From Tubiluchus corallicola (lineage: Eukaryota > Priapulida > Priapulimorpha > Priapulimorphida > Tubiluchidae), in assembly GCA_030141605.1 (NCBI GenBank), contig JAQGDQ010000282.1, forward strand, positions 1 through 64,000: a stretch of 64,000 bases of DNA. Reading direction: 5' to 3'. Shown in pieces: positions 11,201 through 23,199 of this stretch. The notes under the pieces are model-generated. The model made no database searches, was not told where the DNA came from, and saw only the letters and a program-made list of their open reading frames with translations. Both the position numbers and the translations under genes were made by a program. Every line of letters starts with the position of its first letter. Position 1 is the stretch's first letter.

Positions 11201-14200
11201 TAAATGAGTTTCTTTGTGTTATTAAACTTTTTTTTATGTATTTAGTGATAAGAGACATGGATGTTGGAACTTACTTTCGTGAATGGTCGGGTGGACTCAT
11301 GTGCGGGGGATTTGAGAAAGTAGCTAAACCAGTCTTTCATGACAAAATACCAGATGAGTTTTATTTTCAACTTCTTCCTGAAGACTGGGATCATTTTCGT
11401 AAGTAGTTTTTCTGACACGTTGTAGCTTTCTTACGTTATGTTTTTTTAAATAACCAGAACATTTATTTAGTGGCACCTAAGGCCTTATATTGTACAACAT
11501 TGTAAAGATAATTAAATGAACTTGTAATTTTCTGTTTTTCCTCTTTCCTGTCTGTTGTGCCTTCTGTTTGTGCTCTGTATCATTTTAAAAGCTGGAATAT
11601 TCTTTCTGACATGGATCACATATATGTAATTGATCATATCACTTTCTATATGTAATTGATCACATTTATGCTAATAACGTACAGTAATTGCCACTTAATA
11701 GACTCACGGTTAATTGACTCAAATTACCTGGTACAGGCTGCTTCTATTAAAATGTACATAAAAACTGTCGGTAATTGACTCAAATAATTCCGCATAACCG
11801 ACTCAATATTTTTGCTTCACTTCACATTCAATAAGACACTTTTCATGTGACTGATAAGCTTTCATGACTTTTATATCATCTTAGTTCACTTTTGTCCTAT
11901 AATATACATATAAACAATCATGTTAAGTACCGATTTGTTTGTAAGCAGGGACGTTTATCATGCGCTAATCATGCTAGCCTAAAGGTTTGCTTTGACCCGC
12001 CCATCCACTGCAATTAGCCTCGTTACCCAAGAATTCCTGAAAGCTAAACATTTAATCACTTGTCTAGCGGTTTGCTTTAGAAGCTCTCGTTGTCTTTCCC
12101 AGAAAGTTTAATTAGTTTACCGTTGCTGTTATGCCAGGGATGCAGGTACAGTACAGTTAGTACATCACAATAGCAAGCGGGAGCTTACAGACGAAGCCAC
12201 ATGCGGGGAAATACTGTCACCACCAACAACAACAGTTTTAAATGTTTTTATTATTATGAGAACTTTCTGACCCAACTTGTCACAAAAAATGAATCAGCCG
12301 ACCTTAAACGTATTTCCATTATTTTTGCGAATGAACAGACTTGCGTGATTTAGAAAAGTATATTTTTTAATTTATTGCTAAATCACTTATATAAATTACT
12401 ATTTTAAAATATTTTTTCTAATTTTTAGCTGCACAAAGGAATTTAGGCATTACTTCACTTCTAATATTATTAAAACCCTTTGCAGTGCATAGTAAGCTGA
12501 GGACTCATACTTCTATACCAGTAATACTACACCCATCATTTAATAGGTTCAGTCGGTTAATTGGGTCAAAACACTTTGGTCACAAAGTGAGTCTATTAAG
12601 CGGTGCCTACTGTATTTAATGTCAATTTTTCAGGTGTTTAGGATGTTTCTGACCATCTCCCAGCTGTACTTCATTTAACACTATAGGTATACAAAGTAAG
12701 GAGCAAAAAAAGATTACAATTCGAGACTTTAAAACTTCAATAAGATTCAGCTTAACCGTGAGTCCACAATCTATTTCAAGAAGAACTCTATTGATTAGGC
12801 TCCTACAACGCTGACGAAAATTCTCAAAATTCATTAACTACATATTAAGATGTGCATAACTTTATCAAGGAAACGTACTAACCTTCACAGTAAGCCATTG
12901 CTTACAATTTGTGTACTTAAGGTAGTAGAATTGGAATGTTGTAATCCCATAACATCAATATCAATACTTTCCAGAAATGAAACACAAACAGTTCTCAAAC
13001 AAAAATAACTGATATAATGGACATTGCTAATTATTGTAAACTATTAATTGCTAATATAATAAAAAAACACAAAGAAAGTGTGGATAACAAATAATTAGTA
13101 TCACTATCATGTAATAATTATTCAATAAATTTTTTATCAACTGTTAATCTATTTATTAGTATGAAACTTGTGTTAGAAGAAATGTTACACTTCTTATGAC
13201 GATTATTTTTTGATTCCATTTTGTTTATCAGATTTGGCATTTATCTGTTGCAGAACCAATGTTGGAAGAAATGTTGCATCGAATTCCTATGTTAGTAAAT
13301 GCTAAGGTGAGACACATGACAAATGGTCCAGAAAGCTTCACACCCGATGGAAAGATCATTTTTGGAGAAGTGCCAGAGGTAATGAATATAACGATGTATG
13401 AGTGTGATTTACGTGTTTTGAGTTTGCTCACGTTAATACATTTTATGGAATTAATGAGCACGAAATCCACTGAAACCAATGATTCTTAATCACATTATAG
13501 CCCTCATAGAGAAAAGCTGTTATTAGGCAATTGAAAAACTTTTTAAGGCTAATCTAGTACTGTTTAAAATACTTGTACCTGTAAGCATGTACACTTTTAC
13601 TTGTAAAGCATTAACAGCCAAAATTGTAAGCATGTGCAGTCGTAAGCATGTACAGCTGTACTTGTAAGTATTTTTAAATAATAGATTTTAAACTTGCTAG
13701 AAATTGACTGCTGAACTTCAGAATTTGTTTTCATTATTCAGAAGTTTTGTTTCATGTGAGAATGAAGCAATATGGGAAATCTTAGCTACCAGATCAACAG
13801 CTGATGCTATTGAATCATGCTTGGACTGTTGTCTGATGAAATCAACTTGACAACTGTCTTTAAATTGTATTGAAATTGGGATGAGTGGACCACAGTCATG
13901 CGGACTGGATAGGACAAGGTCTACAACTTTTTTTGTGGATCAGATCATACTATGGATTTATTATTGAAAATAAGGAAAATAGGTGGACCAGATAAAAAAA
14001 TAATAGCGAACCGGATCTTTAGAGTTGTCATTTATTATCGATGTTAATCCGCAACTATGATGATGCACATCGCGGGGAAATGCACTCCATGTTTAGCAAA
14101 TGAGGCTTTATTTTCTCGTGATATTACCTAACATTGTTCCCGTCTTAGTGATAGAGTACTGACTGCAAAACAGCCCAAAATATTTTTATTTAATTTTAGT

Positions 14201-17200
14201 TTTTTGATCAGCTGATCCCCTCATCCCTGTATTGAAATGAAAGTGTTGTTCACCTTACAGAGTTTTAATCAGTTTTAAGCTTTTACATGTTGGTTTAAAA
14301 CTTTAATATTAATATTGTGGCACCTTTTTATAGTGTTACACTTGAAAATGGCTTATCCAGTTTTATCAGCTGTCTCTTTAGCTAAACATTGGTTTATGAA
14401 TGAAGCTGCGTGTTTCCTTCGTACATAAGCCTTTTATCGAAACCATCTTTTCTTGAATAAATTTTATTTTTTATTTTTTACATTTCAAACCTGGGGCTTT
14501 TATTTGGATAAGCTTTCCAGAGTGTTCTTCAGAAGAAAAATAATCAAAACATTGATTCATCTCATTTCACGGCTAAGCGTTTTATCTTTTTTATTGAAAG
14601 CCTCAGTCTTTTTCGTGCTTTTGGTTTTTGACTAAAAGCATCTTATGCCAAGTCGGGGTGATCTGTTTTTCGTAGGTAGACAATTACTATGTTGCTACGG
14701 GTATGAATTCATCAGGACTAACATTTGGAGGTGGAATAGGCAAGGCAATGGCTGAATACATCATTGAAGGAGAGCCAACATTAGACCTGTGGCATCAAGA
14801 TGTTAAGAGATTCCTAGACTTGCACAACAACAAGAAATACCTACGCGATAGAGTGAAGGAGATAGTTGGTGAGAGAAGGGATTTATTGGAACTTTCCGCC
14901 CTACTGCATGAGGAGTTACTAAGCCCCTTGCATGCTCGTTAATTTATTTTTCAGGTGAATAATTACTTTGTCGCTACTGGCATGAACTCTAGTGGCATTG
15001 TGTTCGGTGGCGGTGTGGGTAAGGCGATGGCTGAATACCTGGTCGAAGGCGAACCATCTCTCGATTTGCTGCAGCAGGACGTCAAGAGGTTTCTTGACCT
15101 GCACAATAATCGGAAGTTTCTGCGTGACAGAGTGAAAGAAGTTGTCGGTGAGCCCTGGAGAACATTTGTAAAGCTACCCACTGCGATATGCTTTTTCTTG
15201 TCTTTTTTTCAAAATTTAAACCAATAGCAAAGAGCAAATTGTGCAACTTATTTCTTAGGCCAAAGAAATTTCTTAGAATGTGCTCAACCTTGACATTAGG
15301 TTTGACCCTCATACCTAAGGCAGTCTAGTATGTCATCTGTAGATTTAAATGTCACGCTTGCACAGAGAGTCTGCACGTTGAACAGTAATTCAAAAGTGAG
15401 CCACTCAAGGACTGTTTTTGCTGTACAATGAATGCGATTCCTGCTGTTTGCCATACAGCAGCCATAGAATTTGTACTAGAACTTGGCGCCCTTTATTGCC
15501 TCACCTTTTTCCATGCCTAGCAGTGTCTCTGTGCACATGTGGCATTTAAACATATAATGTTATCCTAGGGCTTATCAATGATACTGCTTTAGGATTTGGT
15601 CCTGTCACAACCACTAGCATAATAATAAGTAACCCTAATGTGGTACCAGCTTGCCGTGTGCCGAATATGTAAAAAAGCAGCAGTTATAGGATTTTGAAAA
15701 GAGCTACAAAGGAAATCATGTAATGGTCACTTATGGGAAACATCTGGATAAAAGTGCAATTGAGTTATCTGTTAGGGAAGTATGTGTTACCCAAAGTTCA
15801 AGTGCTGTAAGTACTGACCATAATTTTCGACCACTATTGCCAGTTAGAAGTCTTTTTGCTATGGCATGTACTTTTAATTTTAATTTTTTGCTCATTTTAT
15901 ATATTCGCATGTTATCCATCATAATTTTTGCTGCTTCGTTTAATTGTAACAACTTTGGGTTGTATCCAGAGATGCATGTTAATGTCCGTGCACTTGCATA
16001 CTATTTTTATCGTTTTTTGCTTTTTTGGTTTAGACTCCATTTTAATCTCATTCTTTTTAAAGTTATTTATTTTAACATTTGTGTGCTCATGTGTGTTTGT
16101 GTATTCAACACTTTTTGTGTTTGTCCTCAGTACAGTATTAAACAAAAGATCAAGTCTTCTAGGAAGTTAGACTTACTTCAATGTTTGCGAAAAAAGATTT
16201 AGTAATTAAAGTGTGATAAGCGTCTCGCATAAGTAGTAAAATCACTAAAGTCCACATCACTTCCCTCATGGTTGCACCCATTCTGAACACCTGTTCCTCC
16301 ACAAATGATGTCATTCTTCGATTGAAGAAAAGCAGCACACTGTCAGTTCCTTTTCTGCTTAAGTATGATAAGTTTTTACAAAAAAGCTGACTTTATAATG
16401 TTTTTATATTTGGGTATATTTGGGTTTATATTTGGGTATTAACTGACCAATTAAATTGTTTTGTATAGGTCGGTACTATAAAATTCAGTACCCACTTATG
16501 GACTATTCAACTAGTAGAAAGTTACGTACATCTCCGCTGTACACTAAATTACAGGCTGCTGGTGCTGTATTTGTACAATCATGTGGATTTGAGAGACCTA
16601 TGTGGTTCGACGTCGACTCGGGTAATCTTTTTTTTTTGGTTGTTTGAACTTGTCACAACGTAACTGCGTAACTGCGTGTTTTACAGAAAATGTCCACTTC
16701 AGTTTGAATTTTTTTTTACTTAGAGGACATCTTTTAGTTAATTGTGGTTACCAAAGTTGCATAAGTTAAACAGGTCTCAAAGATGGAAGTGTACGTCCCA
16801 CTGCTTTTGTTTTAAACTTGGTATTTGTTTTAGTTGACAAAAGGAAAATCCTGGCTGGTTCATGAAAATTTTTTGTGAACCTGTTTAAGTTTCTATAAAA
16901 CAATTTTCAACATGTGCAGCTAGCAAACGTTGCTCAACTTGCAGTTAAAAGCAATTTATTGTTTGCATTTGCTGTCCTAACATGCCTTACTTTCAATTAG
17001 GCGAGCTAAAATTTTTAATTCTACCTTTATATTACCTTTAAAGAATGAATAGTCATTAACCTTTATAATATAGCTGATTACAAGAGCAATATCTGTTTCA
17101 TAGATAAATTTCATTAATTTTTTTAGGAGAAAAATCCAGTGTCTAAAGCAAGCTAGCAGTCATCATCAGGAAATATATAAATAATGAGTTAAAATTCATT

Positions 17201-20200
17201 AAAATTCATTTATAGAAACGTGAATTTTTCTAATAAGAATTTAATGAAATTTATTATATAGTAATTTGTTTATAAAATTCAAATAGATCTTAAAATATGA
17301 GTAACTAGAATGAATAAACTTAAAAATTTATGTGAAACAACAATCAGCTTAACAGCCAAGTTGCCGAAGAACTGAGATACGGTTTTGTGTGCAAGACTGC
17401 TTGTGTAATTGATCCAGTTAATTAACTAACCAATTAATTAGTTGGATTTAGGCATTTAACCACCATTGCACTAATTATTTGTTTGCTAAGGATGACATTT
17501 GTCAATGGCTTAGATGTTGATGTAAAGCTCAAGAGATTAGAGTGCGTATGTGGTAATTACATGCTGCACAGTCTCTTATTCATTTGTTAAGCAGTTCACA
17601 ATTTTCAAATATTGGCCATGTTGTTTCAAATGAAGTGTCAAGTTTATTACAGCAAATTGGTCAATAATTAATTATTTACTGAACCGTCCAATCAGTTTAC
17701 ATTTTTTCTGCATTAGATGATTACACAGATCGCTCATCATTTTATCAGTTGGATAAATCATTTGGGAAGCCTGTTTGGTTTGATGCGGTCAGAGACGAGT
17801 ACCTTTCTAGCAGGGAAGGAGTGGCTATGATTGATATGTCTGCATTTGCCAAATTTGAATTAAAGGTAAATGTGGTGCTTTGTCAATGATCAACAGTAAA
17901 ATATAAGCCATTGATTTAGACATTCATGGATTGAATATTGTGTTGATTTGGCTTTACAATACGTTGTTTTTAACATGTGTTTAAATATGAGTTAAACTAA
18001 GGATTATTAGTTGCAAATGTCAAGTATTCTTAGGTCTGTGCAGTTTTTGTGCCTCAAAACAAAAATTATTTAGGTGCAAAGCCAATGATAGTAATGTAAG
18101 TTACATTTTGTTGTTTTCTTTTATTTATTTATTGCTATTAGCTGTTTTTAGATTCTTGACCAGTGGCGGCTCGTGTATAGGTACTGTGGTACTGCAGCGC
18201 CCCCTGTTTTCACTCATTATTATCGATAATATTCAATATAATAAGTCCTTTTTCTTTAGTTTTTTTATATTTGTTCAGAACCGGAGCATGCGAGGGAAAT
18301 ACAATTTGCTTCACAGCCCAAGCAATGTGGTGTTTGGCTGTTGTACGCATGTGGCCATGTACACATGTCTGAGGTAACACGCTGTATGCTAGCGTCTGCT
18401 GCTAGGTAGAAAAGTACTCTATCACATTAATAATTGCCATGTGCTTACCGGGTACCGTCATATTCTTGGATATGATAAAGCGTAAACTTAGCGTGTGTGC
18501 TTAAAACATAAATTATTTAATAATGGACGCCTTGCATCCTCAAGAAATAAGTTCTGTGACTGTAAGTGAACTACAACAGCTTAATTTTTCACAGTTGTCT
18601 CTCCATGAGAAAGTTGCAGTTAAGAAAAGAGGCCGTTTAGCACCTGATCTTCAAATATAACTACAACATTAAAGTTACATATGTTTCTTACGTTTTCCAC
18701 AGTATTAAAACAATGGCTAAAAATTTTCTGGAGCAGCACCCCACTAATTTTAGCTATTAGCCGCCACTGTTCTTGACTCTGTAAATCCATTAACCAATGC
18801 TTTTCATTTCTTTCATACAGAAAAGGTGAGAGTAAAGCTTGACGAAAGTTAAAATCTGACTTATTTTGACACTTTCATTGAAATTCTGAGAAATGTGAAC
18901 TTTTTTTGATACCAGATTTACATTATTGTGCGTTAATGTGCTGCTATGTTTAAGAACACCATTAAAATTCAACCTTGAGATGGATTTTTATACTTTCAGT
19001 CAGCTGGTCATGAAGTAGTGGATTTTATGCAGTATCTCTGCTCCAATAACGTTGACAAGCCAGTAGGTGACCTCATGCATTCAGGCATGCAGAACCACAG
19101 AGGCGGTTACGAGAATGATTGTAGTGTTGTACGGCTAGCTGAGAACCAGTAAATATACATGCTGTAAAAGTTTAACATAAAGAATGCTGAGCTGAGCCTT
19201 GGCCTTGCATGCACTAATAATTACCATACTTGTAAAATGTTTCAACTTGAGGCCTAATAAGGAGGGTTAGCTTCACGAATCATTGGCATACTTTTGCTTT
19301 TTAGCATTTTAGGTCTTTGAAATACGTCTGAGAACTTAAGGAGTTAACAAAGAGTCAATTGTGATTTTCACGTTTACTGCAAACTTGTCTCCATCTACCA
19401 GTCTCGACTTGTAAAATGTAATTTGTTCAAACTTATTTATTCAATAATTAATTTACCTCTGTAACTTTTTAGCTAACACGTTGACCCCATTTTGTTGTAG
19501 ACTATGATGCAAGTCAGTTCAAATTTATTTCCCCATTATTTTAATGTTTTCATGATAGTTATAGCAGTTTGGATCAGGAACTGTATTGAAAAACCGTAAG
19601 ATCTACCAATAATGCTTCTACTTGCCAAAATATTTTTTAATATCTTTCCTTTTTACTGGTGGCATGCAGGTCTTTGTTTACCAAGCATCTGAAGTAAGAG
19701 AAATACGACGGGTAATGTTTCCCATATTTTGCATGGGTTTGGTTGTTAGTCAAGGACCAATCATTTAGGAGTTGACTTCTAGGAAATAAGGAAATGAACA
19801 TCACTTGATTAAGTACAGGCTTCTGTAAGAGGTATTGGAATAGCTTCTATCTCTAGGTGTTCCAATGTACTGTTGGAAAAAACTACACAACAAAACAAAG
19901 GTTACTTTTAGAACAATGTGTGACAAACGAATCCGAGCAAAAAAATTGCTTGTGAAGATTTTAAGTTATACAGTTAGCTGATTCCGCTCTACTGGTAATG
20001 GTTTGTATTGTTTGATTTGATTTGACTTGATTTGTTTTGTATTATCGTAACATTTCTCTTGATTGTCAGTTTGTAACATTATCGAGTTTATAATTCCATA
20101 CAGATTACTTGTGCTATCTTGAATTAACTGTAGTTGCATTTATAAAATCGTAGCAGTTATTGCCAGTTTTAATGTGTTCATTAGGCTAAAGATATGGTGC

Positions 20201-22846
20201 AAACTTGATCTTTTGATACGCTAATGTTCTGTCTCCTTTTTCAGTTATTTTGTGATCTCACCTTCCCAGCAGCAGACACGTTGTATGAAGTGGATCAAAT
20301 CACATTTACCCAGTGATGGATCTGTAATGGTGACTGATGTGACTTCCATGTACACGGCGATTAATGTCATCGGAGCTTTGTCACGTGATCTCATGTCAGA
20401 GTTAACCGAAGTTTCGATGGCTAATACAGATTTTCCTTTCTTTAAATGCAAGGTGCATTTTCAGATTTAATTGGAAATCAACAAAAACACATTAGGGCTT
20501 TGCTCTAGGATGCCACTGTTCTAAGAAAATAGCATCCGTTAGGTTTTCTCATCCATCCTCTTAAAATTGGCCAAATCATTGTAATTGTTAAGTTTCAATT
20601 TCATTAGAATGTAATCTTAGATACAATCAGTGCTCTTAGAAACAGTTGCTTTTGCAGGTTATTGATGTAGGATATGCGACAGGAATTCGTGCTCTCAGTA
20701 TATCACATGCTGGCGAATTAGGCTGGGTGTTGTATATTCCTAACGAGGTATTCTTTTTATTGTCTGTTACTGTATGAAAGGCATTTTTATAATACAACAA
20801 TGCAATGCCACATTTTCAGTGTTGGAATTCCTGCTTGTCACAAGCCAGTTTAACTGTCACCTTTTCCCACAATTTTCCTGACCTATGTAGATACAACTGC
20901 TACGTGTTATTTGTATTTATAATTTATCTTTATGTATATATTTGAGCAAGCGACACATTTCTACCTATGGACAAAGTATTTGTAATAATTCACTGCTGTA
21001 TTTGCATTGATTTTCAGTACGCCTTGCATGTATATGATCGCTTGCAAGCTGTGGGGAAGAATTACGGGTTACGGCATGCCGGTTATTTGGCGATGCGATC
21101 TCTTCGTATAGAAAAGTTATTCGCTCACTGGGGTCAGGATCTTACCCCCTTTACAACGCCACTTGAGGCTGGGAGAGCATTCCGTGTTAAAATTCATGTA
21201 AGTGAGGATTTCTTTCTTAGGGTGTAAAACATTTTTTGTGTTGGGTCAATTACTTTTAAATAAAACATATATGCTCGCTCAATTAATTTTAAAATGTAGT
21301 TTCACTACATATATAATCGTTCTCCTGAAAAGAAGTGTCTTATAGTACCAACACAGTTATTTTTTAAACGTACAGTTGCAGTTATAATTATTGTATAAAT
21401 ATTGTGTCACTACAATAACCATTATTTTCATATTGCAACGGTTCAGCTGAGCATTGTTGATATAGTACATTGCAACGTGCGCAGTTGGTACGTTAAAAAA
21501 GAGCTAATAATTTTATAGTGATTATTAATATGTTAAGTGGTAGGTAAAGAAAGCCAAGTTCATGGTTATAAGTAGTTTATTTATGATTTATCATACACTT
21601 GCAGGTTATTCCGCCTTACAAGGATAATTTAACCTACTGTTTTGTTTCCAATGTCCATGTAAAGTACTTTTATATGTACTGTAGTTGTTACTGAATTAAC
21701 AGGCTTGTTTAGATCTCATGATTAGAAATCTTCACCAATCTTGAAAATGTGTCTTGTCCAGTGTGTTTTTTCCAAAATTGGTTGACCACAGTGAGAAACT
21801 CGTATCAGCTAGCAATGTTGCATAAAGCAGAACTTGTGATTTTTCACTGTTTGTAAATTATGCTTTTAATTTAGTTGGTGTTTTCCGTCATCTGTAGAGA
21901 AACTTTGCTCAAACTTTTTATCTTCTGATGATGTATCTCTCATCTCTTGTAACATTGTTTCCTCTTAAGTTTTTTTTACCCGCAGAGTGACGTTGACTTC
22001 ATTGGCAAACAATCATTACTGGAACAGAAAAAGGATGGCGTGTGCAAGAAACTCATCCAGCTACAAATATCTGATCATGACGTGGACAGTGACATCTGGC
22101 CTTGGGGTGGTGAAGCCATATATAGAAATGGAAAGCATTGTGGAACAACTACGTCGGCTATGTATGGCTTTACGTTGAACAGACAAGTGTGCATAGGTAA
22201 AACGTGTTTAAGTGATGTAATTATTGAAAAAGTCCTCTGAGGTACTAAGTGATACCACTAAATCCCTGAAATTCAGTTTTCTCCAGCAAGTGGAATCACT
22301 ATGAAGCTTATTATTGCTTATAGTACAATGCTACTTTCATTTCAAACAAGTGAAAAAGTAGATTTTCAACATTTGTTTTGCATCACTTTACTAGCTTTTA
22401 CTTTTACTTGATTTGGCCATTCTTGTTTAAAAATCAGAAACTGAGATCTCATTCGTTAGTGTCAAAGAATTTCATTTGTCAAAACCAATTTGAATTTTTG
22501 AGTGTGCTATTCAAATATTTAAACTCTTTTACCTTTTCACATACCAAACTCTAGTGCTTTTTGATAATTATGAAGTATTTGCCTCATATGGCTTCACTAC
22601 AGTACTTACCTGATGTCATTAACTATAACATTTTCTATGTGCTTAGGCTTTGTGCATGACAGAGACGATGTTTCTGGTCAACTGAGACCAATAGATAATG
22701 ACTACATACTAAAGGATGCTAGTTTCGAAGTGGAAATTGCGGGCAGACGTTTCCCAGCAAAAGCTGGTGTTCACTCACCTACGCTGGTCTCTGTGGTTGC
22801 GCCACCTAGTCAGTATGCAGCTACACAAGCTTGGTCTCCAACTTGA
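5213..22846 (+). CDS. PDPR: PDPR-A: pyruvate dehydrogenase phosphatase regulatory subunit type flavoprotein
   Basis: Complete gene with 19 coding exons (5213-5274, 5818-5970, 6892-7022, 7525-7606, 7905-7986, 8867-8948, 9649-9770, 10651-10771, 11246-11398, 13254-13378, 14676-14868 or 14955-15147, 16469-16621, 17717-17865, 19000-19148, 20245-20452, 20658-20747, 21018-21197, 21986-22196, 22647-22846). All junctions are GT-AG and phases agree; the product is 881 aa (human PDPR 879). Residues 1-20 are basic and without acidic residues, like a mitochondrial targeting peptide. A DAO-type FAD domain follows: GGGIIG 45-50, Glu69 for the FAD ribose, EHFY in exon 8, GGFE in exon 9, GMNSSG 380-385. A GCV_T/folate-binding half follows, with GGYENDC 571-577 and WPWGGEAIYRNG in exon 18. 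In mammals PDPR lowers the Mg2+ sensitivity of PDP1, which reactivates pyruvate dehydrogenase in the matrix. Unusually, Trp79-His80 matches the flavinylation site of dimethylglycine dehydrogenase. Confidence 0.95.
6011..6501. mobile_element. MITE with terminal inverted repeats, copy 1 (PDPR-A intron 2)
   Basis: The left end reads TTATGTCAGGTGGCACAAAA and the right end is its near-reverse complement, ending GTGCCACCTGATATAA. The interior has no transposase coding. A second, longer copy with the same ends lies at 62949-63742, and the interiors share several blocks, for example CCAGATACCATAATCCAGAG and the (A/C)CTAAAAC motif near the right end. This is a non-autonomous DNA transposon family whose superfamily is not determined. 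The target duplication is ambiguous (TA or TTA). Confidence 0.8.
8200..8320. repeat. imperfect 47-bp foldback in PDPR-A intron 5
   Basis: Positions 8200-8246 and 8274-8320 form inverted arms at about 75% identity around a 27-nt loop. The best-conserved ends are CAATTGA at the outside and GGCAGCATAC next to the loop. It could be a decayed foldback element or hairpin RNA precursor; only the sequence symmetry is seen. Confidence 0.6.
11682..12612. mobile_element. non-autonomous pogo/Tigger-like transposon (PDPR-A intron 9)
   Basis: A 931-bp element. The left end starts CAGTAATTGCCACTTAATAG and the right end is the reverse complement of CAGTAGGCACCGCTTAATAG, so the inverted repeats run about 26 bp with few mismatches. 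TA dinucleotides flank both ends (11680-11681 and 12613-12614). Inside, from 12172 on the + strand, SKRELTDEATCGEIL is readable; it resembles the N-terminal helix-turn-helix of pogo/CENP-B transposases. The rest of the transposase is absent, so this is an internally deleted copy. Confidence 0.75.
14676..14868 (+). other. PDPR-A alternative exon 11a
   Basis: 193-nt exon entering at phase 0 (after GTAG) and leaving at phase 1 (G|GTGAGA). It encodes residues 372-435, the last segment of the FAD domain including ATGMNSSGLTFGGGIGK. It is separated from its near-copy 11b by only 86 bp. Its codons use A/T at third positions more than 11b does. It joins in frame to exon 10 (13378) and exon 12 (16469). 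Confidence 0.93.
14955..15147 (+). other. PDPR-A alternative exon 11b
   Basis: 193-nt exon with the same entry and exit phases as 11a (TTTTTCAG before it, G|GTGAGC after it). Its 64 full codons match 11a at about 51 positions and the changes are mostly conservative (I/V, Y/F, T/S, K/R, D/N), plus WH to LQ. Nucleotides differ much more, mostly at third positions, and are more GC-rich. This shows an old duplication kept under protein-level selection. It joins in frame to exons 10 and 12 but not to 11a. Confidence 0.93.
16185..16400 (+). repeat. dispersed repeat, copy 1 (PDPR-A intron 11)
   Basis: Aligns over about 200 bp with 50735-50945 in the same orientation. Shared words are GATTTAGTAAT, AAAGTGTGATAAG, AAAAGCAGC.CACTGTCA and TATGATAAGTTTTTA/TATAATAAGTTTTTA. 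No terminal repeats or coding were identified. It may be a SINE or MITE. Confidence 0.6.
18161..18769. mobile_element. non-autonomous hAT transposon (PDPR-A intron 13)
   Basis: A 609-bp element with terminal inverted repeats CAGTGGCGGCT / AGCCGCCACTG. It is flanked by a perfect 8-bp target duplication, TTCTTGAC (18153-18160 and 18770-18777), the hAT signature. An ORF at 18523-18660 (+) encodes 45 aa ending SLHEKVAVKKRGRLAPDL, which resembles the segment just before the TTF-type zinc finger of hAT transposases of the ZMYM1-like group. The catalytic part is missing. The intact duplication suggests a fairly recent insertion. Confidence 0.85.
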
Positions 22847-23193
22847 GATGTTTATGGAGATGGATGACTTGTATATACGAAGAAACCATTGCTGTAATTC
22901 GCCTGTAATTCATTAGTACAGTGCAAACTTCGTGAAGCAGAACTATTTACCTCCATCGTGGAGTAACATGTGTAATTACTCAGCTTAAGTTAATTAACCT
23001 ACTGAAATATGGTAAATCTTTCCACTGAGAATTAGATCATTTAGGTTTCTGTTTGTGAAATATAAATGTATAAGTCAACTAGATATTGTATATGGATCTC
23101 TTCTGATTATTTTATGTTATCGATTTCTTAATATTGTTTGTTATTGTTGGTGGCATCATATTATGACATTGTCCAAGCAACAGACACTGTAAA

Positions 23194-23199
23194 AATAAA
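23194..23199 (+). terminator. candidate poly(A) signal for PDPR-A
   Basis: AATAAA about 350 nt after the PDPR-A stop codon. It is the first canonical hexamer found downstream on this strand. Confidence 0.45.

Noticed and set aside
14869-14954. Read-through of exon 11a into 11b as one exon
   Set aside because: The 11a frame does continue as far as codon 14940, but it then stops and enters 11b out of frame, while both flanking splice sites are good.
15723-16202. 159-codon ORF in PDPR-A intron 11
   Set aside because: The second half is a low-complexity F/I/C/V run from T-rich DNA and overlaps a dispersed repeat. The overlapping minus-strand ORFs are equally long, which suggests chance.
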